NCBI GenBank assembly: GCA_000934455.1
Contig: KN883383.1
Location: forward strand, 122,910 to 161,848
Source of the DNA: Apostichopus parvimensis
Taxonomy: Eukaryota; Echinodermata; Holothuroidea; Aspidochirotida; Stichopodidae
DNA: 38,939 nucleotides
Reading direction: 5' to 3'
Of this stretch, positions 22,801 through 33,735 are shown one piece after another. The position numbers and the translations under genes were made by a program. The notes under the pieces were generated by a model, which saw only the letters and a program-made list of their open reading frames with translations, had not been told where the DNA came from and did not search any database. Each line of letters starts with the position of its first letter. Positions within the stretch are counted from its first letter, which is position 1.

Positions 22801-23453
22801 CGCCCGTGTAAATCTTATCTCAAATGGACAGAATCGTTCAGTATTACTAGTGCGGATTGGGCCTTGTATTGTACAGTCCCTTTTAACTCTAGTAGTGATA
22901 TTTACATTCGCTGGTTTCAGTATCGTATTCTTCATAGAATCATCCCGACAAATTATTATTTGCAAAAGATTGGTATTGTTGCATCAAATATGTGCACTTT
23001 TTGCCTGCTTAATCTTGAAACAATAGAACATTTGTTTTATCATTGTGATTTTGTTCAGAGAATTTGGAAATTCTTTGAAAACCTTTTCATTACTGTTGAT
23101 ATTAAATTTCATTTGGATATTTCTGAAGTTTTGTTTGGGGGCGACTTTTCACGTGTCCTCAATTTAATGCTCATTTTGATAAAATGTTACATTTTTAGTT
23201 GTAAGAAAATTAAGATTCTTCCCACAGTGATTATCTGAAAGATTATTTTATGATACAAAAATTGATTTTTCAGAAGAATATGGATGAGTTGGTATGGGAG
23301 AAGTATTGGCTCCCTTGGGTACATTTACTTCAATCGTGACAGTTCGTTTATTATTTATGTGTGATGACTATTCTTTTCACTTGTTGAATTCATCCTTTAT
23401 TGTGTATTGTATGATTTTCATGAGCAATAAAAAAAAAATAAAAAAATATAAAA
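19834..23453 (+). mobile_element. 5'-truncated L1-clade LINE in intron 1 of locus A
   Basis: The element is bounded by perfect 13-bp target-site duplications and ends in an AATAAA-containing, A-rich tail, all typical of target-primed reverse transcription. It starts inside the endonuclease domain, so ORF1 and the 5' UTR are missing. It lies on the plus strand, antisense to the NLR gene, in the intron between the 5' untranslated exon and the N-terminal exon. Three frameshifts mark it as inactive. Perfect duplications show that the insertion is not very old. Confidence 0.92.
19849..23339 (+). pseudogene. L1-type ORF2 (endonuclease/reverse transcriptase), broken
   Basis: Order of domains: the C-terminal half of an APE-type endonuclease (VVYGPNRD, VVGDWNV, LDYFLVS, TDHSMV), then reverse transcriptase with motif A FAIDFEKAFDSV (about 21370), motif B GCRQGDPLSPYLF (about 21545) and the YADD catalytic box (about 21680), then the C-terminal domain with a cysteine/histidine cluster CTFC...EHLFYHC (about 22990-23048). 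The longest open part is 20051-22417 (788 codons). Frame is lost at a T-run at 19898-19903 (one base short), again at about 22390-22417, after which coding continues to about 23220, and a third time there, the last piece ending at the TGA 23337-23339. RT and YADD residues are intact but the protein cannot be made whole. Family: L1/Tx1 group. Confidence 0.9.
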
Positions 23454-23466
23454 AATATCGACTATA
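23454..23466. repeat. Target-site duplication, right copy
   Basis: Perfect copy of the 13-base sequence at 19821-19833, directly after the A-rich tail of the LINE. Confidence 0.9.
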
Positions 23467-23708
23467 AACATATCTTTTAATAAGGCACTCCAATCTGCTG
23501 ATTGAAAGTTGCATTTTGTGTTTTGAATCTCTCTGGGTAACGAACTTTACCGTTAAGGAAAATATGATGTGCTGATAATCTAGAAAAATCATTACAAATG
23601 ACATAGAAAGCACAAACGTTGGATAAACATTAAACAATGCTGAGAAATATTTTAGAGATTATATCATAATGATTAAGGTTGCTACACGTCTAAAAGAAAA
23701 TGACTTAC

Positions 23709-23860
23709 CTGGACCATGATTTGTTAAGCCGGTTTTAATAGAAAATATCCGGAATATAGGTCACAAACTTATACTCTTCATTAAAGTTAGAATAATTAAT
23801 TTACTGTCTATATCGAAGGAGTGGTCGTCCTCTCCGTGATACGCACTGTGCAATGACGTC
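23709..23860 (-). promoter_or_regulatory. Putative first (5' untranslated) exon and promoter of NLR locus A
   Basis: On the minus strand a CAG|GTAAGT-type donor is visible with its last exonic base at 23709. The upstream sequence holds a TGACGTCT half-palindromic CRE-like site at 23854-23861. No acceptor is obvious upstream, so this may be the first exon; the 5' limit given here is arbitrary. An ATG three codons before the donor would read out of frame into exon 2 and stop, so it is an upstream ORF, not the protein start. A short second upstream ORF begins inside exon 2. The large LINE lies in the intron that follows. Evidence is splice-site shape and position only. Confidence 0.35.
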
Positions 23861-25291
23861 TCTAAACGTTTGGTCATATGATATCTGCACACTGCACGAT
23901 CACATCAAGAGTTACAATCAAAGTTCATATTTGCACTAGTAGAACAGATTTACATGGGTTTTATATTTTACACAGTTTATGCTTATCAATAGTTTTTCTA
24001 CATGGCTCGTGATAAACGTCGTTGTACCGTACCATTAAAGTAACATAACAATGTCTTGTTTTATTAAATACCTTTGATTCTTTTGGGGGTTCTTGAGGTG
24101 TGAGGTTAACCATTTATAGAAAATGATCTGCGTACTGTTCTACGCAACACGTTCTTATTCATTGGGCTAACAAGAAATGTGGTATATCACCTGTTATATG
24201 TTCCGTTATATATGATCCAATTAATTCACATTTTTAAAAATTAGTTATAATGATCAGAAACAAAGATATGGAACCTCTTTAGGTTAGTACAAGAATTTTT
24301 TGAACCTTTCATCTATGAAAAAATGATATATATACATCATAAAAAGGGTAATATCCCATGGTCTCCTCTTTGCATTGATAACCTATGAAATAAAAGAGAC
24401 ATTGTAACTTACTACTACAGACTCAATTAGTAGTCTTACTGCTTATATTACACTGTAAATCAATATTTAATTTAACACGTGAAGGTAAATGATTCAATGC
24501 GATAAAAAGGTAAAAATGTGTAGCAGTTATTTATAATGACTTATAAATATCGCTGTATTGGCAAAGTGAATGTCTTCCATTTTTAACAGAAATGGCCTAG
24601 GATAGACCAGCCATGTCATGAAAGCAAACAATTGAATCCACTAATCTATTACACCTATTGTTATGTTACTTCATATATTAGAAAGTGGAATGATTCATCG
24701 TATTCATTAAAAAGGTTAGCTATCAACAATTATCCTCATACTAGTTGCAAAGAAGATTAATTTTATGCTGTTCGAAACTCCCTAGACATATAAAAATGCT
24801 TTTTGTAAAATATTCTAAGTTCCATAAAGATATTAAAATGATAACAAGTTGGTATTGGATGCACAATATTTGAGTTTATAGATACGACACCAAATATTAA
24901 CTACGTCAAAATATTAAAGTAACAAAGTCCATCAAAAACGAAACTTGCCGAGTGAATAAACATTGTCTCTAATAACAATGCTAAACCCGATAACAGGCAA
25001 CGTTTGAAAAAAACTATTGATAACGTGCCAAACCGGGTCGGTGGAAATCATGAATGTATTTTGTGGTATATTTTCTCAAACATTGACCTCAATTATCACA
25101 AGGTGTTAAATACATGTTCCTATCGCCTACTTCGTTAAACTTTCCTTTGTTCTTCATGAAGCCATTTCAATCCAAAACTGGAAATAATTTATCAACTTTA
25201 GGTAATATCAGAGTTAAGTTGAGTCTTATTTGAAGAATGTTGCTTTCATCCTTCACAGTGCAATGTGTAGTCATTTAATATAATTCACAAT
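23861..25291. other. Upstream region of locus A, no gene seen
   Basis: AT-rich unique sequence up to the assembly gap. No coding exon or element was recognised. Confidence 0.5.
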
Positions 25292-26075
25292 NNNNNNNNN
25301 NNNNNNNNNNNNNNNNNNNNNNNNNNNNNNNNNNNNNNNNNNNNNNNNNNNNNNNNNNNNNNNNNNNNNNNNNNNNNNNNNNNNNNNNNNNNNNNNNNNN
25401 NNNNNNNNNNNNNNNNNNNNNNNNNNNNNNNNNNNNNNNNNNNNNNNNNNNNNNNNNNNNNNNNNNNNNNNNNNNNNNNNNNNNNNNNNNNNNNNNNNNN
25501 NNNNNNNNNNNNNNNNNNNNNNNNNNNNNNNNNNNNNNNNNNNNNNNNNNNNNNNNNNNNNNNNNNNNNNNNNNNNNNNNNNNNNNNNNNNNNNNNNNNN
25601 NNNNNNNNNNNNNNNNNNNNNNNNNNNNNNNNNNNNNNNNNNNNNNNNNNNNNNNNNNNNNNNNNNNNNNNNNNNNNNNNNNNNNNNNNNNNNNNNNNNN
25701 NNNNNNNNNNNNNNNNNNNNNNNNNNNNNNNNNNNNNNNNNNNNNNNNNNNNNNNNNNNNNNNNNNNNNNNNNNNNNNNNNNNNNNNNNNNNNNNNNNNN
25801 NNNNNNNNNNNNNNNNNNNNNNNNNNNNNNNNNNNNNNNNNNNNNNNNNNNNNNNNNNNNNNNNNNNNNNNNNNNNNNNNNNNNNNNNNNNNNNNNNNNN
25901 NNNNNNNNNNNNNNNNNNNNNNNNNNNNNNNNNNNNNNNNNNNNNNNNNNNNNNNNNNNNNNNNNNNNNNNNNNNNNNNNNNNNNNNNNNNNNNNNNNNN
26001 NNNNNNNNNNNNNNNNNNNNNNNNNNNNNNNNNNNNNNNNNNNNNNNNNNNNNNNNNNNNNNNNNNNNNNNNNNN
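25292..26075. other. Assembly gap (784 Ns)
   Basis: A run of N with no sequence information. A GTGTGTGT start on the right side hints that a simple repeat may have caused the gap. Confidence 1.
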
Positions 26076-28580
26076 GTGTGTGTACCTGATGATAGATCTA
26101 ATTTATGATATGTCTCAGAATCATTATTTCAAGTCTGACATTTTCCTTTTTCCGCGTGTAGGACCCCAACATCCCTACATTGCAGCCGGCTTCAACGGAC
26201 CTTCTTGTTTAAAATACTAGATCTGCCACTGCCATGTTATATGATACCAATTAAGTAACATGTTATGTTCGATCACTTCCTCAATATACAAGGGAATACA
26301 ACTTCAGTTAACCGCTCGCTGCTTTGATTCCTTTAGTGTATTTCAGTGAAGCCAAAATTTGAATTAAAATTTGAAAAAAAACGGCACATATGTTACCATC
26401 ATAATCGCATTACGTCCTAACAATCTTCTCGTCAGACAATATTTATGAAAAATTAAACCTTAACACAATTAGCATACAACGTACTTCGATTGGAAGACAT
26501 TCTTGGCATAGTTTGGCAACTATATGACGCAGAGAGAGGAGGCCATGCACGGTCCAATATTTGACGCCCATCCAACCCCTTGCTTTTTACCAAATCAAGA
26601 TATACAAATATCCGTTTTATTTATATCTTCACCCCCCAAAAAATATATTTTTGCGCAGCAAACCATACAGTATGTCAGTAAAAATCTTGAAATCTGTGAC
26701 TCTCATTAACGACAATATCATTAAAATACATTCAGCGGGACAAGTTAATTGTTTCAAATAATGTTACCTATTTTCTATCCACAATGTTTGACCGTCCTCA
26801 TGTATTTTGAAAAAAATATGTTCATGGAAATAGAGTTATGGAATTATTTATCCAAATAATTCGTTAGAAACGAAAGAAAAAACAGAAGAGAAATGATAAG
26901 TTTTCAGAAATTCATCTCTTTGAAATTTATGGTTGTGCTTGACAAGCATTTTGAAAGAGAACAAGAAGTTTGTTAAGCTGCTGTATCTTTCTTAAAGTGT
27001 TTTTTCTTGTAACTCCAGGGCTTTGTCTTTGTCGGCCTATGATCTCAGAGCCAATGGTAGTCTACTTAACCAATATTATCCTAAAGTGACACCTATAGAT
27101 CCAATAAAGTTATCACACCAGCTGCAAAGTCCCTTGTAATATTTCATCCCCCCCCCCCCCCACTCCGTTATTTGTGGGCTCGTCTAAAAAACAATTTCCG
27201 ATGTAATGCCTTAATAATCTGCAATGAAAACAAACACATTAATAAATAAAAAGTCTGTCAACAGAAGTCAATAGGAAGGCAGTACTTTCTGAACATCATG
27301 TGGCGTTTGCATTCGATTCTGTCAAACTGTGTCATGACTGGTCATGTCACATGTAAATATATTTTATGTCTTGTGTGCCATTTTCCAGTTTATCAAAGCA
27401 AGCATTAATAGACATGAACATATTCGGAGACCTCCGATTTAGGATCAAGATAACAATTTCACTAACAGTTTATTTTCTGAATCACACATTTACGTTGTCT
27501 TTAATTTCGTGGGTCGGAAATATATGAATTTCTGAGAAATTTGAAAGCAAACTTGGATGACTAATGTGACCACTCATTTTTATGTAACATACCTGGCTTC
27601 ATGTCATGACGATACGCGGTTTGAACCATAAACTCAGCTTTAAATCATTCTGATCTACCTAATACTGCATGGTTCCAGGGGTGGGGGTGAGGTTGTGGTT
27701 TGTGGCTTCAGGTGGTAGCAGGAGTCATTCATATAATGCGTTACTATACAGTTCTCGTAAGCTTTGAAAGGATTTATATGCACCGTGCAAATCTCGTTAT
27801 GCATTGCGCAACCTTGCGTCTTTCGCCTTATAATGGTATACACGCTATACTGCACGCATGGTTACACAAACAGCTTAATAAAGTCTCAAAGTTCAACGAG
27901 TTAATAGTCGTCAATATGATTATATCAGCTCTCATATCTTCACACCTTGGTAAAATATTTGCTATATCGCTCGTCTCAAAATGATTGTAAACGCAAAGTC
28001 TATAAAAACGAATCTACTTAGATAAGAACAAACATATTCAGAGTTAAAAATAATATTAAGGTTGAAAATTCACCAGATAGAACCAGTATGTGACTTTTGC
28101 CAGGAAAAGTTCACACCAGATCTGTAGTAATTGTAAATTGTATAGTTTTAGAAGGACATATGGGTTGTTACTGTTGAACGAGATTCATGGTAATATTCTC
28201 ATATCTTATCCAGGAACCTGCCGTTCGCATGAATAGACTAAGGCAATTCATCTGCAATAGTGTGTTATTTAACTCTAAAAGATGATGATTGATACTATCC
28301 CGTCCATAATTTCAGAATAAAAAATAAATAAAATAACAACAACAATAGTTCATATGAAATATGTATACGAAAATATTTTTCTCAAGGAGAAAAGAAGAAT
28401 GTAGATGTATTAATTTAAATGCTGATATTGCTGGTGTATTATTACCTAATGATTACGTAATTGCGTTGTTATATGAATCTTTTTTCGTTGGTGCATTCAG
28501 CAAAAATTAATAATATGTACATTTCTTTGTATCTATTTCTTTGTATAATTACGTATTAACTTATGCGCTGTAGTATATTT
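26076..28580. other. Intergenic-type DNA, no gene seen
   Basis: Only short random-looking ORFs (under 95 codons) are present. A C-homopolymer lies at about 27150-27161. A possible minus-strand donor (GCCAG|GTATGT near 27597) could end an alternative first exon of locus A, but nothing confirms it. Confidence 0.45.
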
Positions 28581-28584
28581 GTGG

Positions 28585-28805
28585 AAACCACTTTTGTCGC
28601 AACAACCATTTTTGTCACACGATCAACTGTAACACTATCTGATATCTACCAAAATGATATATGCACACAATGAGACCATGAAAAAGGGGTGCAGAGGCGT
28701 CCTGCTACTTTCGAGGATACTGAAATGTAACAAAGTGGGCGATGTATGCGACCAAAGTGGTTGATGTGACAAAAGTGGGCGTTGTGACAAAATTGGTTGC
28801 AACAT
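28585..28805. repeat. Degenerate short repeat in opposing orientations
   Basis: Around 28585-28630 the motifs CCACTTTTGTCGCAACAACC and TTTTTGTCACA occur. At 28730-28805 the reverse-complement type (AAAGTGGGCGATG, AAAGTGGTTGATGTGAC, AAAGTGGGCGTTGTGAC, AAATTGGTTGCAAC) repeats about every 20 bases. The arrangement gives a long imperfect hairpin and may be the core of a non-autonomous element. Confidence 0.5.
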
Positions 28806-29666
28806 ATCTGTTTGTAATTTTATTAGTAGTCTTCCTCAGCAACGTGTTACATTAATGCAGAAAGTCCAGTTTGTATGATCAAGTTAATGTAACTTCCTAC
28901 TTGTATCGTAGACTACTCCACTATTCAGAATTATTTCATTTCTTTATCAAAACTGTTTTGAACTAGCTGCATAATGTTAGCAAAAATAAAAATCGCGAGA
29001 CTCAGGCTAATATTTAGTAAGGCCAATATGTTGCACAATCACCGGCTTCATAATAAAGATATTAAAATAACATTAAAATTACATAAGGTAACAGCAATTC
29101 CAAGATAATGACACCACATTTTGAATGGGTAAAGCGTGGTAGAAATAAACGACGTGTTTTCTCTTCAAGCAACGCCGAGTTCTTATTATTAGAAACAAAT
29201 GTTTCCCTTAGATAATTTGAGTATCTACGTCATAAACAGACTACAGAATCTGACGGCTACATTGAAATGGATATTAATAAAGTTAAGATATGTCTTTCAT
29301 CCAGTCTTTGAATCTGTACCATTCAGTACCGAGCACTGCTTCTATTATAGATAATAAACTGATCATAAAGTTTTGATATTATATGACCTTTTGCTTATAC
29401 AAATTACTTACCACCATAAAAGTAGCTACCATATTTAATAAGAGTAAACATATTTTATGTTCATTGGCGTCGTTCAGGTAAAGTAATGGAAAGATGTTTT
29501 TTTGGTCCTAAGGGGTTCGAGTACTGGAAATGGTTAAGAACCAGCTTGAGAGGTTAAGATAAGACTATGTCTGGCAGTAATTTAACCAAGTGTGTAAAAA
29601 CGTTATCAGGTGAAGTTTATAACAAATTTTGCACTAAGAGCAATCTTGAGATTAGAAGTGAGTCAT
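28806..29666. other. Intergenic-type DNA, no gene seen
   Basis: AT-rich unique sequence between the degenerate repeat and the LINE tail; no gene recognised. Confidence 0.5.
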
Positions 29667-30890
29667 ATAAGATAAGATAAGATAAGATAAGATAAGTAGA
29701 ACTTTATTACTCCAATGAAGGAAATTAAGATCTTGCACATAAAATGTAAAAGACAGTACAAAAATATGGCTATGTTACAAATATGAAAAACAGGGATAGA
29801 ACGGAACGATAAAACATTAAACAATCGAACAATAAAACACACATAGGCAGGACCTAACGGCTCAAGTTATCATTTTAAAGCCTTATTGCACGTGGAATAA
29901 ACGAATTGCGATGACGGTTGGTTCTTATGGGTGGGAGACGCAGTCTGCCAGTGCCCCTAGTTATGATATTATCGTGCAGATAACAGTGAAGCAATGTCTA
30001 GTTTGTTTTGGAGCAAGCACACATAAATTTCCTCAACTGTTGATTGGGGGTCTCCAATGACTCTACCCGCTTTACGAATAATGCTGTCAATACGGTCTTT
30101 GTCAGTCCCCGTGGCGTTCCCACCCGAACCGACGAGACAATACCGCCATACGCCACAGATAGTAGCGTTGTAAAAAATATCCATTATAGAAGTACAGACG
30201 TTAAAACTGGCCATCTTATTTAAACAATACAACCTGCTATTCAGCTTCTTGATTAGAGCATCCACCTGATCGCCCCAAGTTAAAGAATCGTTCAAGTGAA
30301 CGCCAAGGTACTTGTAAGAGGACACCCTCTTGATAATGATAGGTGGTGGTGGGACAGTACTACGGCGAAAATCAATAACCATCTCCTTCGTTTTGGAGAT
30401 ATTCAATTGAAGAAAGTTGGTGTCACAGTAGTCCACGAATGACTGCAGCTGACGGAGATATGCCTCATCATCATCACCATGGATGAGACCAGCCATGGCT
30501 GTATCATCAGCGAACTTGATGAGGGGGCACATCTCCTCCTGAGACCTACAGTCAGCCGTGTACAAAGTAAAGAAAAAAGGTGCAAGGACAGTTCCCTGGG
30601 GAGCTCCAGTGTTGGACGAAATTACACCTGACCGGCATGTAGGACCGAGACTAACAAACTGGGTTCTTTCTGTCGGGTAATTCATTATCCAGTTAATGAA
30701 CCCATGAGGGATGTCCATGCTGATAAGTTTCTTTGTGAGAATGTGTGGCATCGGATACTGACAGGTGGCAAACAATCCTCCATTTCCCCGAAGCAAGGAT
30801 ATAATATCCAGAGAAACATGAGTAACATGATCGTATATGTGGTAGAATCCATCCTGTATGTGTGAATATATGTAACTTTACGATATAGAC
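29667..30890 (-). mobile_element. 5'-truncated CR1/Rex1-like LINE
   Basis: The 3' end on the minus strand reads through AATAAAGTTCTACTTATC into at least five TTATC units (29667-29697), the short-repeat tail typical of CR1, L2 and Rex1-type LINEs rather than a poly(A) tail. Upstream lie the remains of a reverse transcriptase; the endonuclease and the 5' part are missing. The left (5') boundary at about 30890 is where recognisable protein similarity stops. No target-site duplication could be assigned. Confidence 0.8.
29875..30860 (-). pseudogene. CR1/Rex1-like reverse transcriptase fragment
   Basis: The open part 30796-29969 carries the RT blocks PHILTKKLISMDIPHG, the motif-B region NTGAPQGTVLAPFFFTLYTAD, the catalytic box KFADDTAM, then LNISKTKEMVIDFRR and SYKYLGVHL, in the order expected for this LINE group. 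Motif A (usually DFSSAF-like in relatives) is missing: the frame passes from LFA straight to PHIL with unrelated residues, indicating a deletion. A frameshift at about 29990-30010 moves the conserved C-terminus (GRLRLPPIRTNRHRNSFIP) into another frame that ends at 29875. The fragment cannot be functional. Confidence 0.85.
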
Positions 30891-32068
30891 AGCGAAAAAG
30901 ACGGTAAACAGACGAGAACAAGTGCAAGCGTGTCGCCACTAGAGCAGCGCCACCAAAAAATCAACGCAAAGACGAGAACAATAAAACAACAACAAAGGAA
31001 TGACAGAACTTTTTCTTGTAGATATCTCGTACGATTACTTAATCAGCTGCATTTTCTGTTACATTAGCATTACTCCATAAAATGGGAGTCTTAGTAGGAA
31101 AGTATCTTGTTGAGTTAATTCCGTTTTATTAAACCTTTTGCGAGTAGACAATACAAATGGTTCCTTCAAAATATTAATCGAGACTGTTACTGTCATTAAA
31201 ATATTTGATAAGTAATATTTTATGTTGTTTATGTTATGTGTACTGATGTGTACTTTCTGGTAAATATAAAGACATTAGACTGATACAATCTCTAGTGCCA
31301 ACTTCATTCAATTCACAGATCTACACCCCGATACATATCAGAACATACGAATCACATTTTAATATGATAGTCCAGAAGAAATTATGTTTATGACTAATAC
31401 AAGTAGAACATATACGAAGCATAATTTGTTTGGAATTGCTACATGTCGTTTTTGAGATGTTGTCGGTTGAAATTGCAACAGTTTGTACCATCAATGGATT
31501 TGAAGGAAACAGTTGTAATGTCATAGTTGCAAAACATTAAATTGTTCTTGTTTTGACCTTAGATTGGATATGACTTTGCTTTAGAGGTTGTGAAGTTATC
31601 AATACCTCACGGACTATAAATTTCATATGTTAAGGTATTAATGTCGTCAAAGAACATGTAATACACCAGTGTGCATATACGACATAACACCTGCTTTGTT
31701 TCAATTTCAGTTTGGTACATACATTCCTCTCCTAATGTTAAAATTTCGAAAAGAGATACATATAAATTGAATGAAAACTTCACCACGAGTCTCAGAATAT
31801 GTTCCACTTTATTTCATCAGCCAAAAATAAAACTGTCGTTAAACATTGTTCGACAATAGCATGGTAAATCTATTCCATACGTACAATTAGGAAGCGCTAA
31901 ATAACCCGTTTTCTTGTCAAAGAGATGGAATTGATAGATAAGTTCTTCTATTGCAGAAATTAAACTACTCACTTACTTAGGGTGTGTAATTTTCAATATG
32001 TTGATACGACGAAAGTACTCTATATGTTAGATCCATGAATCTGGGAAGTTAAAGTAAGAAAGGCTTAC
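30891..32068. other. Intergenic-type DNA, no gene confirmed
   Basis: AT-rich sequence with short ORFs on both strands and no recognisable family. If the exon at 32069-32203 is real, its downstream exons should lie here or further left, but none was identified. Confidence 0.4.
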
Positions 32069-32203
32069 ATTTATATGCAGTGAAAGTAACATAAACATCA
32101 ACGTTACGACAAATACACACATAGCCATCCTAATCCCCAAAACCAACTTCACAGTGTTTGAGTTTAATATCTTTCGCGAATCACAACATTTTTCTTTTCT
32201 CAT
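32069..32203 (-). CDS. Candidate first exon of a type II membrane protein
   Basis: The ATG at 32203 opens 45 codons that end in phase 0 at a CTGCATATAAAT|GTAAGC donor. The peptide has a basic, polar head (MRKEKCCDSRKILNS) and one strongly hydrophobic segment, about residues 27-43 (AMCVFVVTLMFMLLSLH). Short cytoplasmic tail plus signal anchor is the layout of Golgi glycosyl- and sulfotransferases, which often have this part on a separate first exon. That assignment is inference only; no catalytic exon was found downstream. A chance hydrophobic ORF is the alternative. Confidence 0.3.
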
Positions 32204-32607
32204 GACCACATAGCAAAAACAATCAAAGGTTAAATGGAAAACCTATCATCAATAATTAATTTACCCTGTAAGATCAGAAATATTAAAAGCGTTCTGAGAA
32301 TTAATGCAGACATCTGGTCAGTCATTGTTTTGGAATGTTCGAGTCTTTTACGGGTGTAATAAAAAACATGGTTCCATCACTCTGAGAGCAATTTGTTGTT
32401 CTAAGGTGTCATATCTAAGGTGTTGATATTCATTCTGATGAGACTCAAATTGAAGAACATAAAAAATAATCCTATTGCAATTTTGAATTATAGAAAGAAC
32501 ATTAATAGCTAATTGCAATTGGTAGACATGTTCCAGCTAAATGGGATATGTATTATAAATAGTCGTATCATAGTAACCGTCTTAGGATAATTACACTGCT
32601 TCCTTAC

Positions 32608-32660
32608 ATAATAGTCAATGACCATTACAAGGTTGGATACATTTCTTTGCACAGTATAAT
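32608..32660 (-). CDS. Weak candidate exon of NLR locus B (phase 1 to 0)
   Basis: A strong acceptor (TTTATTTTTCAG) opens a 53-bp segment closing at a GTAAGG donor. In phase 1 to 0 it reads DYTVQRNVSNLVMVIDYY once a G is supplied by the previous exon. Length and phases are close to exon 4793-4848 of locus A (56 bp, same phases), but residue similarity is not evident. A separate acceptor/donor pair at 33249-33205 lies between it and its presumed predecessor. Confidence 0.25.
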
Positions 32661-33204
32661 CTGAAAAATAAAACAAAATAAAATTACACAACAGTTGTAT
32701 ACATGTATACGTATACTTTTTGAAAACCATGTTTGTAATAATGCACTTATGACCAGAAGCAAATTGTTTATTTACTTAGCATTACACCAACATATATAAG
32801 GATATTTGAATCATCGCCGCGTTTGACGTGAGGTAATTAAATAACACAAGTGATTTATATGTTTATCCGGCGACGATGTAACTATAAGACCGAATCACTT
32901 CCGCGAGAAGCATGGAGACGGAGTTACTGTGTTTGTTTCTTATTACAATCTGTCTGTAATAAACTCATTAATATCTAAATAATGCCTATGGCGTATCATT
33001 TATTCTGCTTACTGATAAACTATTATTGTACTCTCTTCCGTGCAGGATGATACATTATGTAGTGACTAGTCTTCTATATATACGCTTTACATATACATTA
33101 CATAAAACTATTATGTACAATGAGAGAGGGTGTGGGACTGTTTCCTACAAAACTGAAACAGATAGCAAAGGATATTATAGCAGTATTGAGACTATTTCAC
33201 CTAC
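32661..33204. other. AT-rich DNA, no gene seen
   Basis: No coding or repeat feature recognised. Confidence 0.5.
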
Positions 33205-33249
33205 CTCCCTTTCAAGTTCCTCGTCTGTCATCTTGCTGCCACTCGTGTG
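33205..33249 (-). CDS. Weak candidate start exon (MTDEELERE)
   Basis: A TTTTATAG acceptor is followed after 18 bases by an ATG (33231-33229), and nine codons, MTDEELERE, end in phase 0 at a GTAGGT donor. The peptide resembles a real charged N-terminus, but the exon is tiny and no partner exon is known. It may start a separate minus-strand gene or be chance. Confidence 0.2.
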
Positions 33250-33676
33250 CTATAAAACGACACAGAAATGAAGTGCTTAATTTTCAAAGTAGCGATGATA
33301 TTTAACAGATTTGGTTAACAGAAACCATCGTCTCCCTATAACTCAGTAAATTTTCTGAAAGTCATAGTTTGTGAAATTTTGGGAGTCATTGATTACATTA
33401 TTCCATTTTACCATATGAGTACATTTTAGTTAATTACTATAATGTTTATATTACAATATAAATATACCGTCGCATACTTGCGGTCCTTGATATAGATGAA
33501 GACGGCGTTTGTTCGTTCTTTTATATACTTGTATGATAACTTGTATTTATTGTTGGCGGTCCTAAAACATATAATGAAAACCTAACAAAAGAGACACAAT
33601 GAAATGACATACAATAAATCTTGTACTTAAATACGTAGTTAAAGTGTGAAAATTTGTTTTTGGAATACAGTCTTAC
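33250..33676. other. No gene seen
   Basis: AT-rich unique sequence; no open frame of note. Confidence 0.5.
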
Positions 33677-33735
33677 CTCCCAACAACCAGTTTGTAGATT
33701 TAGACGAAAGGAGACGAGTGAAGGATACCACAGAA
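33677..33735 (-). CDS. Candidate LRR continuation exon of NLR locus B
   Basis: A 59-bp segment between an AATTTGTAG acceptor and a GTAAGA donor, entering in phase 2 and leaving in phase 1, the same phases as exon 5794-5870 in locus A. Joined to exon 34631-34839 it stays open (ending STNWLLG). Sequence likeness to the locus A exon is low and its length differs by 18 bases, so the call rests on splice signals, phase and position. Confidence 0.35.

Larger units (their letters stand above)
640..23709 (-). other. NLR locus A, overall extent
   Basis: This entry groups minus-strand exons that can be joined by consensus splice sites with matching phase. They are a 5' untranslated exon ending at 23709, exon 19468-19728, the NACHT exon 17323-18839, and downstream exons 6951-7156, 5794-5870, 4793-4848, 3454-3573 and 854-1059, with an uncertain further exon at 640-718. 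Phases run 1, 0, 2, 1, 0, 0, 2 and the reading frame stays open through 854. The end of the gene is outside the window. The 10.2-kb intron between 17322 and 7157 is the weakest link: the downstream exons could instead belong to a second, decapitated NLR gene. The two copies of the NACHT-tail plus LRR unit favour an origin by tandem duplication either way. Confidence 0.5.

Noticed and set aside
22408-23026. Minus- and plus-strand ORFs overlapping the C-terminal part of the LINE
   Set aside because: They lie in other frames of the recognisable ORF2 C-terminal domain.
29667-29697. Repeat of GATAA as a possible telomere-like or GATA-factor array
   Set aside because: It sits exactly at the 3' end of a CR1/Rex1-like LINE and is its tail.
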